From Microbacterium dauci (GTDB lineage Bacteria; Actinomycetota; Actinomycetes; Actinomycetales; Microbacteriaceae): a stretch of 64,000 nt of DNA. The notes under the pieces are model-generated. The model had not been told where the DNA came from and ran no database searches. It saw only the letters and a list, made by a program, of their open reading frames with translations. The stretch is from NCBI RefSeq assembly GCF_030065535.1, contig NZ_JASJND010000007.1, forward strand, positions 186,001 through 250,000, written 5' to 3'. Positions within the stretch are counted from its first letter, which is position 1; every line of letters begins with the position of its first letter. A program made the translations under genes and the position numbers. Positions 9,418 through 17,422 of the stretch are shown here, in pieces.

Positions 9418-10424
9418 CCGATCTCCGACCCAGTGGACCGTTCCGGCTCGGTGACCGCGTCCAGCTGACCGGCCCGAAGGGGCGTCTGCACACGATCACT
9501 CTCCGTGACGGCGGCGAACTGCACACCCACCATGGCGTGCTCAAGCACGAGTTCATCGTCGGGCAGCCCGACGGTTCGGTCGTCGTGAACAGCGGTGGGC
9601 ACGAATACCTCGCGTTGCGTCCGCTGCTGCGCGACTTCGTCATGTCGATGCCCCGCGGTGCGGCGATCGTCTACCCGAAGGATGCCGCCCAGATCCTCGC
9701 CGCCGCCGACATCTTCCCCGGCGCGACGGTTGTCGAGGCCGGCGTCGGATCGGGCGCCCTCTCGCTCTGGCTGCTGCGTGCGATCGGGCAGGCCGGGAAG
9801 CTCCTCTCGTTCGAGCGGCGCGACGAGTTCGCCGACGTCGCGCAGGCGAACGTCGAGACGTTCCTCGGCGAGCGTCCGGACACGTGGGAGGTCGTCGTCG
9901 GTGACCTCGCCGAACAGCTCCCGGTCGCAGCCGGCTCCGGCACGGTCGACCGAGTCGTGCTCGACATGCTCGCGCCGTGGGAGTGCATCGATGTCGTCGC
10001 CGAGGCACTCACTCCCGGCGGTGTCGTGCTCTGCTACATCGCCACCGCGACGCAGCTCAGCCGCGTTGCCGAATACATCCGTGCGACGGGGCTGTTCACC
10101 GATCCCGAGGCGACCGAGACGATGATCCGCGGCTGGCACGTCGAGGGCCTCGCGGTCCGACCCGATCACCGCATGGTCGCGCACACCGGCTTCCTCATCA
10201 CCGCACGCCGACTCGCGCCCGGTGCGATGCCGCCCGACGTGCGCAAGCGCGCGCTGAAGAAGCCGAGCTACTCCGACGTCGACGTCGAGGCGTGGACGCC
10301 CGGCGCCGTCGGCGACCGCGAGATCACCGACAAGAACCTGCGCAAGCGCGTCCGCGACGCGCAGAAGGCTGCCGACGGCGCCCGTCTGGCGGCCGGGGAC
10401 CGCGGCGACGAGACCGTAGACTGA
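9414..10424 (+). CDS. trmI: tRNA (adenine-N1-)-methyltransferase TrmI
   Basis: This enzyme methylates N1 of A58 (and often A57) in the T loop of tRNAs. Seen: an N-terminal RNA-binding beta domain (1-80), then the class I SAM-binding motif VVEAGVGSGALSLWLL and the acidic FERRDEF segment, then VVLDMLAPWE (motif IV). The extra C-terminal charged 30 residues are typical of actinobacterial members. In many actinobacteria the next genes are mpa, dop, pup, prcBA and pafA; here the next gene is the FKBP lipoprotein only four bases away. Confidence 0.93.
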   Translation: MTDLRPSGPFRLGDRVQLTGPKGRLHTITLRDGGELHTHHGVLKHEFIVGQPDGSVVVNSGGHEYLALRPLLRDFVMSMPRGAAIVYPKDAAQILAAADIFPGATVVEAGVGSGALSLWLLRAIGQAGKLLSFERRDEFADVAQANVETFLGERPDTWEVVVGDLAEQLPVAAGSGTVDRVVLDMLAPWECIDVVAEALTPGGVVLCYIATATQLSRVAEYIRATGLFTDPEATETMIRGWHVEGLAVRPDHRMVAHTGFLITARRLAPGAMPPDVRKRALKKPSYSDVDVEAWTPGAVGDREITDKNLRKRVRDAQKAADGARLAAGDRGDETVD

Positions 10425-10428
10425 GGCA

Positions 10429-11388
10429 ATGCGTCAGATCCCCGCGGCCATCGCCGTGCTCGGCCTCTCCGCCCTCGCACTCGTCGGATGCGCGGCATCC
10501 GACTCGTCCTCGACCGCGGACTGCGAACCCACCACCGCGTCGTCGTCGGCACTCGACCTGATCGACGTCTCCGGCGACTTCGGTACGCCGGAGGTCACGA
10601 CATCGGCGCCGGTGCACGTCGAGGAGACCTCGGCGACCGAGCTCATCGAGGGCGACGGGCTGGCTGTGACGAGCCGGGCGCAGGATGTCGTCTTCACCAC
10701 CACGGTGCTCAACGGCACCACCGGCCAGCAGCTCGTCTCGTCGGGCACCGTCGTCCAGCCGGTCACGCAGTGGGCGGCCTTCGCCGAAGGCGTGGCATCC
10801 ATGCTCCACTGCGCCACGGAAGGCTCGCGCATCGTCGGCGCAATCGCACCGGAGGACATCTCCGAGCAGGCCGCCGCGAACCTGCAGCTCAGCGAGGGCG
10901 ACAGCGCGATCTTCGTGATCGACCTCGAGAAGGTCTACCTGTCAGCCGCCGACGGCGCGCCGCAGTATGTCGACGGCTCCGGCATCCCGACCGTCGTCCT
11001 CGCGACGGATGGGCGTCCCGGCATCATCGTGCCCGACGCGCCCGCGCCGAAAGACCTCATCGTCAAGACGCTGAAGAAGGGCGATGGGGAGGAGATCCAG
11101 GCCGATTCGATCGCACGGGTCAACTACACCGGCGTGCTCTGGGACAACGGCGAGGTCTTCGATTCATCGTGGGAGAAGGGCGCATCGACCGCATTCGGTC
11201 TCGACGGTGTCGTTCCCGGTTTCGCACAGGCGCTCGAAGGTCAGACGGTCGGCTCGCAGGTGCTCGCCGTAATTCCTCCGGAACTCGGCTACGGCGAGAC
11301 GGCGCAGGGTGCGATCCCGGCGGGCTCGACGCTCGTCTTCGTGATCGACATCCTCGGAATCGACGAGTCCGCACCGATCGCACAGTGA
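10429..11388 (+). CDS. FKBP-type peptidyl-prolyl isomerase, lipoprotein
   Basis: A secreted lipoprotein: hydrophobic signal, then lipobox LVGC with Cys21. The C-terminal 105 residues are a full FKBP domain (VNYTGVLWDNGEVFDSSW, PGFAQALEGQTVGSQVLAVI, PPELGYG, STLVFVIDILG). The middle region (about 80-170) repeats the pattern in weakened form (TQWAAFAEGV, GSRIVGAI, GDSAIFVIDLEKVY), so it may be a degenerate second FKBP unit. The -10 TAGACT (10417-10422) lies six bases ahead of ATG, so the mRNA is probably leaderless. It probably helps fold exported proteins. Confidence 0.9.
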   Translation: MRQIPAAIAVLGLSALALVGCAASDSSSTADCEPTTASSSALDLIDVSGDFGTPEVTTSAPVHVEETSATELIEGDGLAVTSRAQDVVFTTTVLNGTTGQQLVSSGTVVQPVTQWAAFAEGVASMLHCATEGSRIVGAIAPEDISEQAAANLQLSEGDSAIFVIDLEKVYLSAADGAPQYVDGSGIPTVVLATDGRPGIIVPDAPAPKDLIVKTLKKGDGEEIQADSIARVNYTGVLWDNGEVFDSSWEKGASTAFGLDGVVPGFAQALEGQTVGSQVLAVIPPELGYGETAQGAIPAGSTLVFVIDILGIDESAPIAQ

Positions 11389-11446
11389 GACGGACCGCCC
11401 GGTGCATCCACCGAGCGCGGTTCCCGTGCGTGCCTAGGATGGTGCT

Positions 11447-12442
11447 GTGATCGGCGACCCCAACCGCAGCGCGCCCGAAGAGCGCCTCGTCAACCTGGTC
11501 GTCGCGTTGCTCGCCACCGAGCAGGGGCTGACGAAGGACACGATCCTGTCGTCCGTCGCCGGCTATCGCGAACAGGGCGAGGGCGGTGCGAGCAAGGACG
11601 CGCTCGAGAAGATGTTCGAGCGCGACAAGGAGAACCTCCGAGCGCTGGGCGTCCCGATCGAGACGATCGGCGACTTCGCCGATCCGGACGATCTGCGCGA
11701 AGCGCGGTACCGGGTGCCGACCTCCGAGTACGCGCTCCCCGTCGACATCGACTTCAGTCCTGCCGAGATCGCCGTTTTGAACCTCGCGAGCGGTGTGTGG
11801 GGCGAGTCGTCCATGTCGGCGCAGGCACGCAGCGGGCTGCGGAAGATCCGCGCCCTCGGCATCGAAGTCGACGCGCCGATCATCGGCTACGCGCCTCGGA
11901 TCAGCCTGCGTGAGCCTGCGTTCGCGCCCCTGCAACGGGCGATCGAGCAGGCGCGCGTCGTCGAGTTCGACTACATCCGTGGCGGCTCCGATCGGGCGCA
12001 CCGTCGCCGTATCCAGCCGCTCGCGCTGCTCGAGTACGAGGGTCGCTGGCACGTGTACGGCCACGATGTGTCGCTCGACGCCGAGCGGACGTTCCTGCTC
12101 ACCCGGATCAGCTCCGACGTGTCGATCACCCGCACATCGTTCGATGTCGCTCTGCGCGATGGGGCCGGGGAGAAGGCGCTCGCGGGCCTCGCCGCGGTCG
12201 CGGAGCGCCAGCGCGCGCTCCTCGAAGTCGAGCCGGGCACCGAAGCGGCGCTTCGGCTGCACCGCCGCGGTACCGCCGCTGACCAGGGCATCCACGTGCC
12301 GTTCGTGGACCTCCACATCTTCGCCGACGAGCTGGCGTCGTACGGGCCGGAGGTCCGTGTCGTCGAGCCCGCCGACCTGCGCGCGGCCGTCATCGAGCGA
12401 CTCGAGCGCACGCGCGCCCTCCACGCGGAGGCGGTGGCATGA
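11447..12442 (+). CDS. pafB: PafB, WYL-domain transcriptional activator of the DNA damage response
   Basis: A 331-residue protein with an N-terminal winged HTH (ERLVNLVVALLATEQGLTKDTI), a middle WYL domain and the C-terminal WCX extension. PafB forms a heterodimer with PafC and activates mycobacterial-type SOS-independent repair genes in response to damaged single-stranded DNA. The GTG start follows -10 TAGGAT (11435-11440) by six bases. The end overlaps pafC by ATGA. The pupylation genes after which the locus was named are not nearby. Confidence 0.92.
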   Translation: MIGDPNRSAPEERLVNLVVALLATEQGLTKDTILSSVAGYREQGEGGASKDALEKMFERDKENLRALGVPIETIGDFADPDDLREARYRVPTSEYALPVDIDFSPAEIAVLNLASGVWGESSMSAQARSGLRKIRALGIEVDAPIIGYAPRISLREPAFAPLQRAIEQARVVEFDYIRGGSDRAHRRRIQPLALLEYEGRWHVYGHDVSLDAERTFLLTRISSDVSITRTSFDVALRDGAGEKALAGLAAVAERQRALLEVEPGTEAALRLHRRGTAADQGIHVPFVDLHIFADELASYGPEVRVVEPADLRAAVIERLERTRALHAEAVA

Positions 12443-13398
12443 GCGCCAAGCCGCTGCTTGCGACCGACCGTGCGTCACTCATGCTCCAGCTCGTGCCGTA
12501 CCTGATCTCCCGCGGCGAAGTCTCCGTGGATGAGGCCGCTGCGGAGTTCGAGGTCACACCCGAGCAGATGCGCGCGATGGTCGAGAAGCTGACGGTCATC
12601 GGCCTCCCCGGCGACGGCGGGTTCTGGCAGATGGCGAACGATCTCTTCGACATCGACTGGGATCTGCTCGACGAGCAGGACCGCATCGTCATCACCAACG
12701 CCGTCGGCCTCGAGCGGACGCCGCGCCTCACCGCGCGCGAAGCAGCGGCACTGCTCGCAGGTCTCCAACTCGCGGCGAGCCTGCCGGGTGTCGGCGACAG
12801 CGGCGTGGTGCACGGCCTGCTCGCGAAGCTTGCGCGGGGCGCCTCCAGCACCCCGGCCGACGTCATCGTCGCGCCGAGCGCCGTGGACGATGTCCGCACC
12901 CGCGTCGCCGAGGCGATCCGCCGAGGTGTGGCGGTCTCGTTCGAATACCGGGCACCGGATGCCGCGCCGACGACGCGCACCGTCGATCCCGTGAAGGTCC
13001 ACATCGCCGACGGCCAGTGGTACCTGCAGGGCTGGTGCCACCTCCGAGAGGCGGTCCGCACATTCCACCTCGACCGGGTGTCGGACGTCGCGTTGACCGA
13101 CATCGCCATCACGCACGGCGGTGACCCGGTGCCCGGGCTGTTCGCGCCGGGGGAGTCGGATGCGGTCGTCGCGGTGCGCTGCCGCCCCGATGTCCTCCCG
13201 CTCCTCGGCGAGTACGTGGACCGTGCGTCGGTGACCGGGTCGGGCGAGTTCCGGGATGCCGCGCTGCGCGTGGCGGATGAGCGCAGCATCAAGCGGGTCA
13301 TCGCCCGGCTGGGGGGCGACGTCGAGATCGTCGCGCCGGCCGCGGCACGTGCATCGGCGGCATCCTGGGCCGAAGCAGGGCTCGCACAGTACCGCTGA
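12439..13398 (+). CDS. pafC: PafC, WYL-domain partner of PafB
   Basis: A 319-residue WYL protein: N-terminal HTH (YLISRGEVSVDEAAAEFEVTPEQ), WYL core (VSFEYRAP through WYLQGWCHLREAVRTFHLDRV), and a WCX tail. In other actinobacteria PafBC acts as one unit. The start ATG overlaps the pafB stop, so the two subunits are translated in step. The tatA gene follows 64 bases later behind its own -10 (TACACT), so tatAC may be separately expressed. Confidence 0.92.
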   Translation: MSAKPLLATDRASLMLQLVPYLISRGEVSVDEAAAEFEVTPEQMRAMVEKLTVIGLPGDGGFWQMANDLFDIDWDLLDEQDRIVITNAVGLERTPRLTAREAAALLAGLQLAASLPGVGDSGVVHGLLAKLARGASSTPADVIVAPSAVDDVRTRVAEAIRRGVAVSFEYRAPDAAPTTRTVDPVKVHIADGQWYLQGWCHLREAVRTFHLDRVSDVALTDIAITHGGDPVPGLFAPGESDAVVAVRCRPDVLPLLGEYVDRASVTGSGEFRDAALRVADERSIKRVIARLGGDVEIVAPAAARASAASWAEAGLAQYR

Positions 13399-13462
13399 GC
13401 CGACACGCAGTCGACGGCGGTTACACTGGCCGTACGTCGACTCCGAGCGGGAAGAGCACATC

Positions 13463-13699
13463 ATGGGACCTCACGGGTGGCAGTGGCTGCTGATCCTTGC
13501 CGTCATCCTTCTGTTGTTCGGGGCTGCGAAGCTGCCGGCCCTCGCGAAGAGCGTCGGTCAGTCGGCCCGCGTGTTCCGCGGTGAGATGAAGGCGATGAAG
13601 AACGACGACGCGCCCGCCGCGTCGACGGGGACGTCGTCGGACGACCGTGGCGCAGCCTCGTCGACAGACGCCGGCGACCCGCCACGTAGCTCGTCCTGA
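13463..13699 (+). CDS. tatA: Twin-arginine translocase subunit TatA
   Basis: A 78-residue protein with one N-terminal membrane helix (WLLILAVILLLFGAAKLP), the hinge glycine region and an amphipathic helix (ALAKSVGQSARVFRGEM), followed by a short disordered Ser/Thr/Asp tail. TatA polymerises to form the passage for folded proteins. A GAAGAG element precedes ATG. No tatB is seen next to it, which is usual for a minimal TatAC locus, although TatB can be elsewhere. Confidence 0.93.
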   Translation: MGPHGWQWLLILAVILLLFGAAKLPALAKSVGQSARVFRGEMKAMKNDDAPAASTGTSSDDRGAASSTDAGDPPRSSS

Positions 13700-13707
13700 C
13701 ACCGCCG

Positions 13708-14547
13708 GTGGTGAGTGAGCGGACGGGGCGCACGAAGCCGGCGCGTCCGCCCCGCACAGACAAGCGGATGTCGCTCGCCGGGCACCTCATCGAGGCGCGC
13801 AACCGCTTTCTGATCTGCCTCGCGGCGATCGTCATCGGCATGGTGATCGCGTACTTCCTGACGGATCCGTTCATGGACCTGATCACCCGCCCGGTCCGCG
13901 AGATCGCGGCAGCTCGAGGCGAAGAAAACAAGGTCGAGGTCATGTACACGACCATCACCGGCGCGTTCGACCTCAAGCTCCGGATGTCGTTCGCGATCGG
14001 ATTGCTGTTGGCCGCGCCGGTGTGGATCTGGCAGATCTGGGCGTTCATCATGCCGGGGCTGTCTCGCAAGGAGATCCGCTATTCGGTCGGGTTCGCGGCC
14101 GCCGCGATCCCGTTGTTCTTCGCCGGTGTCACGACGGGGCTCCTCGTCATGCCGAACATCGTGAAGCTGATGGCGGAATTCGTCCCCGAGGGCACCTCCG
14201 CGTTCTACGACGCCCGTACGTACTACGACTTCGCGCTGAAACTCATGCTCATCGTCGGCGTCGCCTACGTGCTTCCGGTCTTCCTCGTCGCGTTGAACCT
14301 CGCCGGGGTGATGTCGGGCAAGGCGATCATGAAGTCGTGGCGCATCGCCGTCGTCGTCGCCGTCACGGTCGCGGCGATCGCGACGCCGCCGTCCGACATC
14401 GTGTCGACGCTGCTGCTGACCGGCATCCTGATCGTGCTCTTCCTCGCTGCCGCGACCCTGTCGATGCTGTTCGACCGCCGCCGCGCCAAGCGTGAGCAGG
14501 CGACCCTCGTGGAGTCGGGGCTGGTCGAAGACGGGTCTCCCGCGTGA
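13708..14547 (+). CDS. tatC: Sec-independent protein translocase subunit TatC
   Basis: A 279-residue polytopic membrane protein with six helices that recognises twin-arginine signal peptides. Seen: the N-terminal MSLAGHLIEARNRFL, which contains the conserved HLxExR motif, and ALNLAGVMSGKAIMKSWR in the cytoplasmic loop. GTG at 13708 or 13711 can start it. The stop overlaps the GTG of helY (GTGA), so tatC and helY are coupled. Confidence 0.95.
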   Translation: MVSERTGRTKPARPPRTDKRMSLAGHLIEARNRFLICLAAIVIGMVIAYFLTDPFMDLITRPVREIAAARGEENKVEVMYTTITGAFDLKLRMSFAIGLLLAAPVWIWQIWAFIMPGLSRKEIRYSVGFAAAAIPLFFAGVTTGLLVMPNIVKLMAEFVPEGTSAFYDARTYYDFALKLMLIVGVAYVLPVFLVALNLAGVMSGKAIMKSWRIAVVVAVTVAAIATPPSDIVSTLLLTGILIVLFLAAATLSMLFDRRRAKREQATLVESGLVEDGSPA

Positions 14548-17006
14548 GCGACCCCGCCGAGCGATATGCGATGGCCCAGGCGGCGCAGGCTCACCCCATC
14601 TCGGCGGAGTTCGCTGCATTGCAGTCGTTCGGGCTCGACCCGTTCCAGATCGCCGGATGCCACGCCCTCGAAGACGGCCGGAGCGTCCTGGTGGCCGCGC
14701 CGACGGGCGCCGGCAAGACGATCGTCGGCGAGTTCGCCGTGCACCTCGCGATGGGGACCCCGGGGGAGAAGGCGTTCTACACGACGCCGATGAAGGCGCT
14801 CTCGAACCAGAAGTTCCGCGAGTTGCAGGAGGTGTACGGCGAGGAGAACGTCGGTCTCCTCACCGGAGACACCAACATCAACGGCAATGCCCGCGTGGTC
14901 GTGATGACCACCGAAGTGCTGCGGAACATGATCTACGCCGACTCCTCGGCGCTCCGCGGGCTGCGCTACGTCGTCATGGACGAGGTGCACTTCCTCGCCG
15001 ACCGCTTCCGTGGTGCGGTGTGGGAAGAGGTCATCATCCACCTGCCGCCGTCGGTCCGCCTCGTGGGGCTCTCGGCGACGGTGTCGAACGCCGAGGAGTT
15101 CGGTGACTGGCTCGACACGGTCCGCGGCGACACTGCCGTGATCGTCTCCGAGACGCGTCCGGTGCCGCTGGAGCAGCACGTGCTCGTGCGTGGCGACCTG
15201 CTCCCGCTGTTCGACGACCGTGCCGGGATCGCGACCGCGCAGGTGAACCAGGAGCTCACCCGGATCCGGTCTCCGAAGGGTGCGACCTTCGAGAACAATC
15301 GTCGCGCTGCGGAGTACCGCAGTCGGAACGATCGCGAGGCGCGCCGTCCATACCGCGGCGGCAAGCGCCCGGTGCGCCCGTCGACCGCGCAGCGGATCGA
15401 ACGCATCGACCGGCCGCAGGTCGTTGAACTGCTGGGGCGTGCGAACCTGCTCCCCGCGATTTTCTTCATCTTCAGCCGCGTGGGCTGTGACGCCGCCGTC
15501 CAGCAGGTCCGCCGTTCGGGCGTGCGACTCACGAGCCCCGCTGAGCGGGAGGAGATCCGCTCGATCATCGACGAGCGGATGCTGCCGCTGCAGGACGAGG
15601 ACCTCGGTGTGCTCGGCTACTGGGAATGGCGTGACAACCTCGAGCGGGGCGTGGCATCCCACCACGCGGGTCTCCTACCGGCCTTCAAGGAGGTCGTCGA
15701 AGAGCTCTTCCAGCGCAAGCTCGTCAAGGTGGTTTTCGCGACCGAAACGCTCGCACTCGGTATCAACATGCCCGCCCGTACCGTGGTGCTCGAGAAGCTC
15801 GAGAAGTTCAACGGGGAAGCGCGCGTCGCGATCACGTCGGGGGAGTACACGCAGCTCACCGGCCGTGCCGGGCGCCGTGGCATCGACGTCGAGGGACACG
15901 CGGTCGTGCAGTGGTCCGAGGGACTCGACCCGCAGGCGGTCGCGGCGCTCGCCTCGCGCCGCACCTATCCGCTGAACTCGAGCTTCCGGCCGACCTACAA
16001 CATGGCGGTCAACCTCATCGACCAGTTCGGGCGCGAACGCGCGCGCGAGATCCTCGAGTCGTCGTTCGCGCAGTTCCAGGCCGACCGCGCCGTCGTCGGG
16101 CTCGCCCGCCAGGTCAGGGAAGCGGAGGAATCGCTCGCGGGGTACACCGCCTCGATGACCTGCGATCGCGGCGACTTCGCGGAATACTCCGGGCTCCGGC
16201 GCGAGCTCAGCGACCTCGAGAAGCTGAACCGCGCCGACAAGAATGCGCCGTCGCGGATCCGAGCGCAGCGGCAGAACGAGATCCAATCGGTGCGGCGCCG
16301 GATGCAGCGGCATCCGTGCCATACGTGCCCCGACCGCGAGCACCACGCGCGGTGGGCGGAGCGCTACTGGAAGCTGCGCCGCCGCAGCGACAAGATGCGC
16401 CGCGACATCGAGACCCGCACTGGGACGGTGGCGCGCATCTTCGACCGGATCGTCGACGTGCTGTGGGAGCTCGAGTACGTCGCGACCGACGCCGACGGTG
16501 CCGTGTCGCTGACGGATGCCGGCCGCACGATGCGCCGCATCTACGGTGAGCGCGACCTGCTCGTCGCAGAGTCGCTGCGTCGCGGGCTGTGGAACGACCT
16601 CGACCCGGCGTCGCTCGCCGCACTCGCATGCTGCCTCGTCTACGAGCCGCGCCGCGACGAGACGGGGGAGTACGGGCTGCCGCGCGGACCGTTCCGTGAG
16701 GCGCTCGCGCGGACGCAGGAGCTGTGGTCACGGCTCGACGACCTCGAGCAGGACCACCGTTTGCCGGGCAGCGAGCCGATCGCGACGGGACTCGCCCGCG
16801 CCATGAACTCGTGGGCGCGCGGCGCGACCCTCGACCGCGTGCTGGACGAGGCGGACATGGCCGCCGGCGACTTCGTGAGGTGGGCGAAGCAGACGATCGA
16901 CCTGCTCGATCAGCTGTCGATCGTCGCGGATGCCGCGGTCGGCCGCACCGCCCGCACCGCGCTCGACGCCGTGCGCCGCGGCATCGTCGCCTACACCTCC
17001 GTCTGA
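14544..17006 (+). CDS. helY: HelY-type DEAD/DEAH helicase (Ski2/Mtr4-like)
   Basis: An 820-residue SF2 RNA helicase of the Ski2-like group. Seen: Walker A APTGAGKT (52-59), TPMKALSNQKF (motif Ia), MDEVHFLAD (motif II), GLSATVSNAEEF (motif III), and QLTGRAGRRGID (motif VI). A C-terminal helical/DSHCT-like region includes the pattern CHTCPDREHH. Its position after tatC is conserved in actinobacteria. The role is inferred to be RNA processing or ribosome-related remodelling; the substrate is not known. Confidence 0.93.
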   Translation: MSDPAERYAMAQAAQAHPISAEFAALQSFGLDPFQIAGCHALEDGRSVLVAAPTGAGKTIVGEFAVHLAMGTPGEKAFYTTPMKALSNQKFRELQEVYGEENVGLLTGDTNINGNARVVVMTTEVLRNMIYADSSALRGLRYVVMDEVHFLADRFRGAVWEEVIIHLPPSVRLVGLSATVSNAEEFGDWLDTVRGDTAVIVSETRPVPLEQHVLVRGDLLPLFDDRAGIATAQVNQELTRIRSPKGATFENNRRAAEYRSRNDREARRPYRGGKRPVRPSTAQRIERIDRPQVVELLGRANLLPAIFFIFSRVGCDAAVQQVRRSGVRLTSPAEREEIRSIIDERMLPLQDEDLGVLGYWEWRDNLERGVASHHAGLLPAFKEVVEELFQRKLVKVVFATETLALGINMPARTVVLEKLEKFNGEARVAITSGEYTQLTGRAGRRGIDVEGHAVVQWSEGLDPQAVAALASRRTYPLNSSFRPTYNMAVNLIDQFGRERAREILESSFAQFQADRAVVGLARQVREAEESLAGYTASMTCDRGDFAEYSGLRRELSDLEKLNRADKNAPSRIRAQRQNEIQSVRRRMQRHPCHTCPDREHHARWAERYWKLRRRSDKMRRDIETRTGTVARIFDRIVDVLWELEYVATDADGAVSLTDAGRTMRRIYGERDLLVAESLRRGLWNDLDPASLAALACCLVYEPRRDETGEYGLPRGPFREALARTQELWSRLDDLEQDHRLPGSEPIATGLARAMNSWARGATLDRVLDEADMAAGDFVRWAKQTIDLLDQLSIVADAAVGRTARTALDAVRRGIVAYTSV

Positions 17007-17071
17007 CCTGCGCGGCGCGCGGAGCCTCTGGCGGCGTGGGCCCACCCAGGGTTCGATCCACTGACAACACG

Positions 17072-17112
17072 AACGCTCCGCCGCCCGGCCTGCGGCCGAA
17101 CGTCGGAGCGTT
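17072..17112. terminator. Hairpin between convergent helY and tRNA-Gly
   Basis: AACGCTCCG (17072-17080) is exactly complementary to CGGAGCGTT (17104-17112). It lies between two genes that point at each other, so it can end both transcripts. No long T run is present, as usual in this GC-rich genome. Confidence 0.65.
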
Positions 17113-17114
17113 GG

Positions 17115-17185
17115 AGGGGATGACGGGAATCGAACCCGCGTAATCAGTTTGGAAGACTGAGGCTCTACCATTGAGCTACATCCCC
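17115..17185 (-). tRNA. tRNA-Gly(TCC)
   Basis: On the minus strand the acceptor stem is GGGGATG/CATCCCC, the D arm contains TAGCTCAATGGTAGAGC, and the anticodon loop gives TCC. The T arm is GGGTTCGATTCCC. No CCA is encoded at the 3' end. Confidence 0.96.
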
Positions 17186-17277
17186 GACGGCGCCGGAATC
17201 AGCGCCTCGACGAGTGTAGCGGACACGGTCGGCTAGACTGACCAACGGCCGTTTTTCGGCGCACGTGCGTGCGCGCC

Positions 17278-17354
17278 CGGGGCGTAGCTCAGCTTGGTAG
17301 AGCGCCCGCTTTGGGAGCGGGAGGCCGCAGGTTCAAATCCTGTCGCCCCGACCA
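17278..17354 (+). tRNA. tRNA-Pro(TGG)
   Basis: The acceptor stem is CGGGGCG/CGCCCCG, the D arm is TAGCTCAGCTTGGTAGAGC, and anticodon stem CCCGC/GCGGG encloses a loop with anticodon TGG. The T arm is AGGTTCAAATCCT and the CCA end is encoded. A TAGACT -10 candidate sits at 17234-17239. The trigger factor gene starts 68 bases downstream without a clear terminator between them. Confidence 0.96.
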
Positions 17355-17422
17355 ACGGCCCCACGAACCCAAGACCCCAAACGGACGCGCACCCGCGCGG
17401 CCGGCGAAGGAGAACGACAGGC

